Below, in pieces: positions 60,340 to 64,000 of a DNA stretch of 64,000 nucleotides. Below the pieces are notes generated by a model, which had not been told where the DNA came from, did not search any database, and saw only the letters and a list, made by a program, of their open reading frames with translations. This DNA comes from Flavobacterium luteolum (lineage in GTDB: Bacteria > Bacteroidota > Bacteroidia > Flavobacteriales > Flavobacteriaceae): NCBI RefSeq assembly GCF_027111275.1, contig NZ_CP114286.1:4884501-4948500 (forward strand), given 5' to 3'. Positions within the stretch are counted from its first letter, which is position 1; the number at the start of each line of letters is the position of its first letter. Both the position numbers and the translations under genes were made by a program.

Positions 60340-60876
60340 ATGATCCTAGCTTTTGATACTTATTACTTTGACCAAAAAGCAAAAACAATCTGTCTTGACT
60401 TTGCGAATTGGAATGAAGATAGAGATTTTAAAATTCATTCTGAAACAATAGACAATGTATCAGAATATATTCCTGGCGAATTTTATAAAAGAGAATTACC
60501 ATGTATTTTGAGTTTGTTAAACCAAATAGATTTGTCTAAGATTGAAGTTATTGTTGTTGATGGTTTTGTATACTTAAATGACGAACAGAAATATGGTTTA
60601 GGAGGTCATCTGTACGAAAAGCTAAATAAACAAATTCCGATTATTGGTGTTGCTAAAACGAATTTTGCTTCTATAGAAAAAAATAAAAAAGCTTTGTTTA
60701 GAGGAGATAGCAAGAAGCCGTTGTACATTACTTCTATCGGAATTGATTTGGATGAAGCTTATAAAAAAGTCGAAAGCATGCATGGAGAATTTAGAATGCC
60801 AACTTTATTAAAAGAATTAGATAGATTGACGAAGGAAAATTTAGAAACAGAAAAAGAGGAAAAGACACATATATAA
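60340..60876 (+). CDS. Endonuclease V-like protein (divergent)
   Basis: The 178-residue protein aligns by eye with endonuclease V: Asp6 in ILAFDTYY, the YIPGEFYKRELPCILSLL segment with Glu52, VVDGF with Asp74, and IIGVAK with Lys106. FRMPTLLKELD corresponds to the RLPEPTR region. These residues cut near deaminated bases in DNA or RNA in known enzymes. It is shorter than the usual 220-230 residues, with a divergent middle, so specificity may differ. It ends near a hairpin terminator. Confidence 0.72.
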   Translation: MILAFDTYYFDQKAKTICLDFANWNEDRDFKIHSETIDNVSEYIPGEFYKRELPCILSLLNQIDLSKIEVIVVDGFVYLNDEQKYGLGGHLYEKLNKQIPIIGVAKTNFASIEKNKKALFRGDSKKPLYITSIGIDLDEAYKKVESMHGEFRMPTLLKELDRLTKENLETEKEEKTHI

Positions 60877-60918
60877 TTCACTTATTATCAATATATTAAA
60901 ATTAGTCATACTCGTTCT

Positions 60919-60967
60919 AAAAAAAGTCGAACCATTTTTTTTAAAGAAAATGCGTTCGACTTTTTTT
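60919..60967 (+). terminator. Terminator after the endonuclease V-like gene
   Basis: AAGTCGAAC (60924-60932) pairs with GTTCGACTT (60954-60962), with A and T runs (A5 and T7). The stem loop is about 20 nt. It lies just downstream of the endonuclease gene. Confidence 0.75.
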
Positions 60968-61040
60968 ATTCGGTCGCCCGAGTCTGGTTTCTTTTTCAAT
61001 TTTGTATCGAAATAAAATTCTAACATCAAAAAACGATACA

Positions 61041-62096
61041 ATGAAAACTTCAGTAAAATTTTTAGCAGTTCTTTTAGTAAGTAACTTTTCTTTTGGACAA
61101 GATATCAACAGAAAAATTGATTCTATAATAAAAGACAATTATCAAAAGAATCCCAACGTTGGTATCAGTGTTGGTTTTATCAAAGACAACAAAGAATATT
61201 ACACTTCGTATGGTAATCTAGATTCTAAGAGTGATGCCAAAATTGATAAAAACTCGATATTCGAAATTGCTTCGATCACTAAAATTTTGACTTCTAATTT
61301 AATTGCACAAGCAGTGAATGAGAATAAAATTAAAACCGATGATTTTATAGACGCTTACCTTCCTACAGCATATGTACTGCACCCAAATCTTCAAAAGAAA
61401 ATAAGAATTTCAGATTTGGCCTCTCACCAATCTGGTTTGCCTGATATTGATTTTGGGAAACTGATTGAACTTAATCCGCAACAGCCTGTAAGCAGCGTAA
61501 CACAAGAAACATTATCTTCATTAGTTAATAACTGCACAGAATTAGCAGATTATGGCAAATATCGCTATTCAACAATAGGATATACTTTGCTTGGTCAAAT
61601 ATTAGAAAAGATCTATAATAAAAGTTATGATGAAATTATCAGAGAAAAGATGATTCAGCCATTAAAAATGAAAAGAACATTTACAAAAGATTTTAATGTA
61701 AAAAACATCACTACAAGCCATAATCCAGATGGCGGAATTCAGGAATTCTTCAAATGGAATATTACAGCTCCAGCTGGATTAATAAAATCAAACGCTTCAG
61801 ATATGATTCTTTATTTAAAAGCTGTTCTAAACGAAAAAAGCGCTGTTGGTAAAGCTGCATTGATTACAGAAAAAATCTACTATAAAGACCAAAAAAGAGA
61901 AATGGGATTAGGTTTAGGTATTATGACAGATGATAAAAATACCATTTATTCAAAATCTGGAGATTCTATGGGACAGTCTTCTATTATATGTTATAATAGA
62001 GACAAAAATTGGGGAATCATTATATTATTAGATCAGCGAAATTCAAAAATGAGACAAAATTTACTAAATACAATCTATGATACTGTTTTAAAATAA
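61041..62096 (+). CDS. Secreted serine hydrolase (beta-lactamase/PBP family)
   Basis: The 351-residue product has a signal peptide (KTSVKFLAVLLVSNFSFGQ) and a class C beta-lactamase-like fold: the nucleophile motif SITK in IFEIASITKILTSNLIAQ, the Tyr motif in YRYSTIGYTLLGQIL and SKSGDSMGQSS in the KTG/HxG position. Such proteins are often D-aminopeptidases or esterases rather than true lactamases; which is not clear here. I start it at the ATG at 61041, giving a clean signal peptide. It is convergent with the HD-domain gene and shares a terminator. Confidence 0.88.
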   Translation: MKTSVKFLAVLLVSNFSFGQDINRKIDSIIKDNYQKNPNVGISVGFIKDNKEYYTSYGNLDSKSDAKIDKNSIFEIASITKILTSNLIAQAVNENKIKTDDFIDAYLPTAYVLHPNLQKKIRISDLASHQSGLPDIDFGKLIELNPQQPVSSVTQETLSSLVNNCTELADYGKYRYSTIGYTLLGQILEKIYNKSYDEIIREKMIQPLKMKRTFTKDFNVKNITTSHNPDGGIQEFFKWNITAPAGLIKSNASDMILYLKAVLNEKSAVGKAALITEKIYYKDQKREMGLGLGIMTDDKNTIYSKSGDSMGQSSIICYNRDKNWGIIILLDQRNSKMRQNLLNTIYDTVLK

Positions 62097-62105
62097 ACTA
62101 AAATA

Positions 62106-62134
62106 AAAACTCCTCAATTTATTTGAGGAGTTTT
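62106..62134. terminator. Bidirectional terminator between the hydrolase and HD genes
   Basis: AAAACTCCTCAA (62106-62117) pairs with TTGAGGAGTTTT (62123-62134) around a short loop. It ends both convergent genes. Confidence 0.88.
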
Positions 62135-62138
62135 GTTA

Positions 62139-62720
62139 TTAAAGTTGCTCAGCGGTGCTCAGAAAACGATTATACTCTAGAATCTTATTCTTTAACCTTT
62201 CTGCTAAATAAGCGTTTCCATCTTTAAGCTCATTGTGAATAATTTCGGCTTCTTCAATATATTTTAACTTTTTCTCATCATTCCAATAATACGGAGGTTG
62301 ATATAAATTACATATTCTATCCGCCATTTTTACAGCCCAAACTTCTATTGGCTGCTTTTTAATTCTGTTTAAGCTATCGCGCATTTTTTCAAACGAATCC
62401 TGAATTTCCTCATTTTTAGTTAATGCCAAAACTCCCGATGCGACCTGAGTTCCAAATAAATCAATAACTTTTTCATAAGTAAATGCAGTGTCTTCAATAG
62501 TATCATGAAGCATTGCACATTTTACAGCTAAATCGGCATTCATATCTTCTGTAAACCGCACAGCATTTAAAACTTCAAAAACCACACTTCCAATATGATT
62601 GATGTATTCTACCCTTTCACCTTCATTACTGCCTCCATATTTTTGTCCGTCATGAAGTTTTGAAACCAATTGCCAAATATTTTGTATTTCGTCTATAGAC
62701 CAGTCTTTTTGCTGTTGCAT
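62139..62720 (-). CDS. Small HD-domain protein (alarmone hydrolase-like)
   Basis: The 193-residue protein has the HD signature LAVKCAMLHDTIEDTAFTYEK (His-Asp, then ED) and VWAVKMADRICNLYQPPYYW, like the hydrolase part of RelA/SpoT and small alarmone hydrolases (MESH1). A synthetase domain is absent. It may degrade (p)ppGpp or a related nucleotide. I start it at the ATG at 62720, immediately before the Gln/Lys-rich N-terminus; longer reading frames lack a match. Substrate is inferred from the family. Confidence 0.8.
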   Translation of the reverse strand: MQQQKDWSIDEIQNIWQLVSKLHDGQKYGGSNEGERVEYINHIGSVVFEVLNAVRFTEDMNADLAVKCAMLHDTIEDTAFTYEKVIDLFGTQVASGVLALTKNEEIQDSFEKMRDSLNRIKKQPIEVWAVKMADRICNLYQPPYYWNDEKKLKYIEEAEIIHNELKDGNAYLAERLKNKILEYNRFLSTAEQL

Positions 62721-62849
62721 AATTTTAATTTTGATTGGATGTAATTTATTGCTTTTTTTCGAATATTGAAAACATTCAATCAACCTTCTGCTTTTCTTTT
62801 ATGATATGATTGTATATTAGCTTCAACTAAAACTAAATCTTTAATCGGA

Positions 62850-63656
62850 ATGAATAATACTCAAGAGCTAATAGAAATATTACCTTTTCCCGAATTTGAG
62901 AATACTTTTAATAGTATAAATTCAAATGAAAAATTTGTTTTTTTGCCTCTTGCTACACTTCAATTTAAGAAGCATTCAGAATTTGAGAATAAGAGCTTTC
63001 ATTTTGTTTCGATTTGGGATACAGGAGATTATGAGGAAAGTTTTTTTAATGAGTTTAGAAAAAGTATAAGTTGTATCAAATTCAAAATAGAAAACAATAA
63101 GTATTCTTATCCAGAAGGCTTGAATTTTCCTTTTGTTGATTTATTATCTCAAGCATATGATTTAACTCACCAAAATTTCCAGCAGAATTTAGATTACTAT
63201 TTAGAACCTAAAAGCTATCATGAATTTTCCTCTGAAAAAAGTATTTTCAGCCAAGGACGAGAATTTGTCTTTAATTCCTTAAACGGCATCGATAAATTTG
63301 AATCAAGTTATTATTATGAAAGGATAACACAATATTTATATACCAAAGAAAAATATAAACTTTTTGACAAAATAAATCCACAGTTTACTTATTCTGAAAC
63401 TTTTATCGGTATAACAACGACCAAAGAAGAAGTTATGACAGGATTTAATGAAGAGGGAAAATCTAAAGATGAAATCATTAATAATCTGCTAGGAACGCCA
63501 GAATGGTTGCAGTCGCCTGAAGAAATTCCGGAAAAACTAAATTTAATTTTTATAGGAAGTGTTTATGAAGGAGATTTTACAAATGGATCAGCAGAAATAT
63601 ATCTTTTTTGGGATAAAGAAAATGATGAAGCCTATCAATTTTTTCAGTGGACATAG
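62850..63656 (+). CDS. Hypothetical protein of unknown function
   Basis: I do not recognise the 268-residue product. It has no signal peptide, is rich in Phe, Tyr and Glu, and contains ILPFPEFENTFNSINSNEKFVFLPLATL and FKKHSEFENKSFHFV. It lies upstream of another small gene that runs off the window, and the pair could be an effector/immunity or toxin-antitoxin-type unit, but nothing in the sequence shows this. It is divergent from the HD-domain gene (about 130 nt apart). Confidence 0.5.
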   Translation: MNNTQELIEILPFPEFENTFNSINSNEKFVFLPLATLQFKKHSEFENKSFHFVSIWDTGDYEESFFNEFRKSISCIKFKIENNKYSYPEGLNFPFVDLLSQAYDLTHQNFQQNLDYYLEPKSYHEFSSEKSIFSQGREFVFNSLNGIDKFESSYYYERITQYLYTKEKYKLFDKINPQFTYSETFIGITTTKEEVMTGFNEEGKSKDEIINNLLGTPEWLQSPEEIPEKLNLIFIGSVYEGDFTNGSAEIYLFWDKENDEAYQFFQWT

Positions 63657-63684
63657 AGACGATTAAACATTAAGTTAAATTACG

Positions 63685-64000
63685 ATGCAGGAAATTTTAG
63701 AAATAAAAGAACTAAATACCGAGGACATAAAATTTCTTAAAAAAGAATTAAAAAAAACGTATGTGCTTTCATTTTTTCTATCTCTCTTAGGCATTGCATT
63801 GCCAATTTACTTAATTTATCTAACTGTTACTAATAGTGATCTTGAAGACAAAGGATTTCCATTATTAATGATAGTAGTAATTTTTGGCTTTTGGACTTAT
63901 GCTGCTATCAAAGCAATGATAACTACTAGAGAAGAAAAACAGAATTTATTACTGCAAAAAAAGATAGAAGGAAATCTGAAAGTTTTAGAAAAAGAAATTG
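63685..64000 (+). CDS. Membrane protein, truncated by window end
   Basis: The frame starts at ATG 63685 and is open to the window end (at least 105 codons). The visible product has a charged N-terminus (QEILEIKELNTEDIKFLKKE) and two hydrophobic segments (YVLSFFLSLLGIALPIYLIY, then LLMIVVIFGFWTYAAIKAMI). It then turns Lys/Glu-rich, which suggests a coiled or cytoplasmic tail. No family is recognised and the C-terminus is not visible. It begins 28 nt after the previous gene, so they are probably co-transcribed. Confidence 0.6.
   Translation, partial: MQEILEIKELNTEDIKFLKKELKKTYVLSFFLSLLGIALPIYLIYLTVTNSDLEDKGFPLLMIVVIFGFWTYAAIKAMITTREEKQNLLLQKKIEGNLKVLEKEI

Overview
The window looks like chromosomal DNA of a Flavobacterium-type bacterium (Bacteroidota, Flavobacteriia). 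The DNA is AT-rich. Genes start at ATG with A-rich upstream sequence and almost no Shine-Dalgarno motifs. Several promoters fit the Bacteroidota pattern (TTG about 19-20 nt before TAnnTTTG). Many small secreted proteins carry signal peptides ending in FSQ or FAQ. No rRNA, tRNA, CRISPR array, transposase or integrase gene was found.

Layout. (1) 1-7806: a complete histidine operon, hisG-D-C-B-H-A-F-IE, preceded by a terminator-like hairpin at 6-38; every spacer is filled with short word-like repeats. (2) 7875-12229: a secreted CBM9-like protein, a secreted M1 aminopeptidase and a long helical protein of unknown function, with strong palindromic repeats between them. (3) 12379-23397: branched-chain amino acid synthesis, leuA-leuB followed by ilvD, two secreted proteins, ilvB-ilvN-ilvC. 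Between leuB and ilvD lies a short leader peptide gene rich in Ile and Val codons followed by a terminator, a textbook-like transcription attenuator. (4) 23401-28969: a hairpin-rich spacer, acetyl-CoA synthetase, a small secreted protein, and an exonuclease-like / CBS-cNMP nucleotidyltransferase-like pair. (5) 28970-30957: about 1 kb of non-coding AT-rich DNA with a four-copy degenerate tandem repeat, then two small divergent HTH genes; this is the most accessory-looking part. (6) 30964-43383: small secreted proteins, an MFS drug transporter, type II NADH dehydrogenase, two helicases, an MscS-type channel, small unknown genes, and a Crp/Fnr regulator next to a quinone oxidoreductase. (7) 43437-54845: fused branched-chain 2-oxoacid dehydrogenase E1, a 2OG-Fe(II) oxygenase, SUI1 factor, nucleoside phosphorylase, a tight DinB/VOC/DUF4265 run, a substrate-binding protein without a signal peptide, a transglutaminase-like membrane protein, an ABC-F protein with a structured leader, and a penicillin-acylase-like hydrolase. 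(8) 54936-64000: an ArsR-AHSA1-DoxX-like operon with a clear paired operator, DUF4256, DUF2200, VOC and acetyltransferase genes, a ChrB-AraC fusion, an endonuclease V-like protein, a serine hydrolase, a small HD alarmone-hydrolase-like protein, an unknown gene and one gene cut by the window end.

How it fits together. The left third makes His, Leu, Ile and Val, and the ilv genes appear to sense Ile/Val supply through translation of a leader peptide. The rest is mostly central metabolism plus small accessory stress and transport genes. The observations most worth a second look are the ilv attenuator, the families of intergenic inverted repeats shared among spacers, the ChrB-AraC fusion, the exonuclease-like protein lacking two catalytic residues, the ArsR operator pair, and the hairpin-rich region after ilvC. 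Assignments rest on reading motifs by eye; no database search was run.
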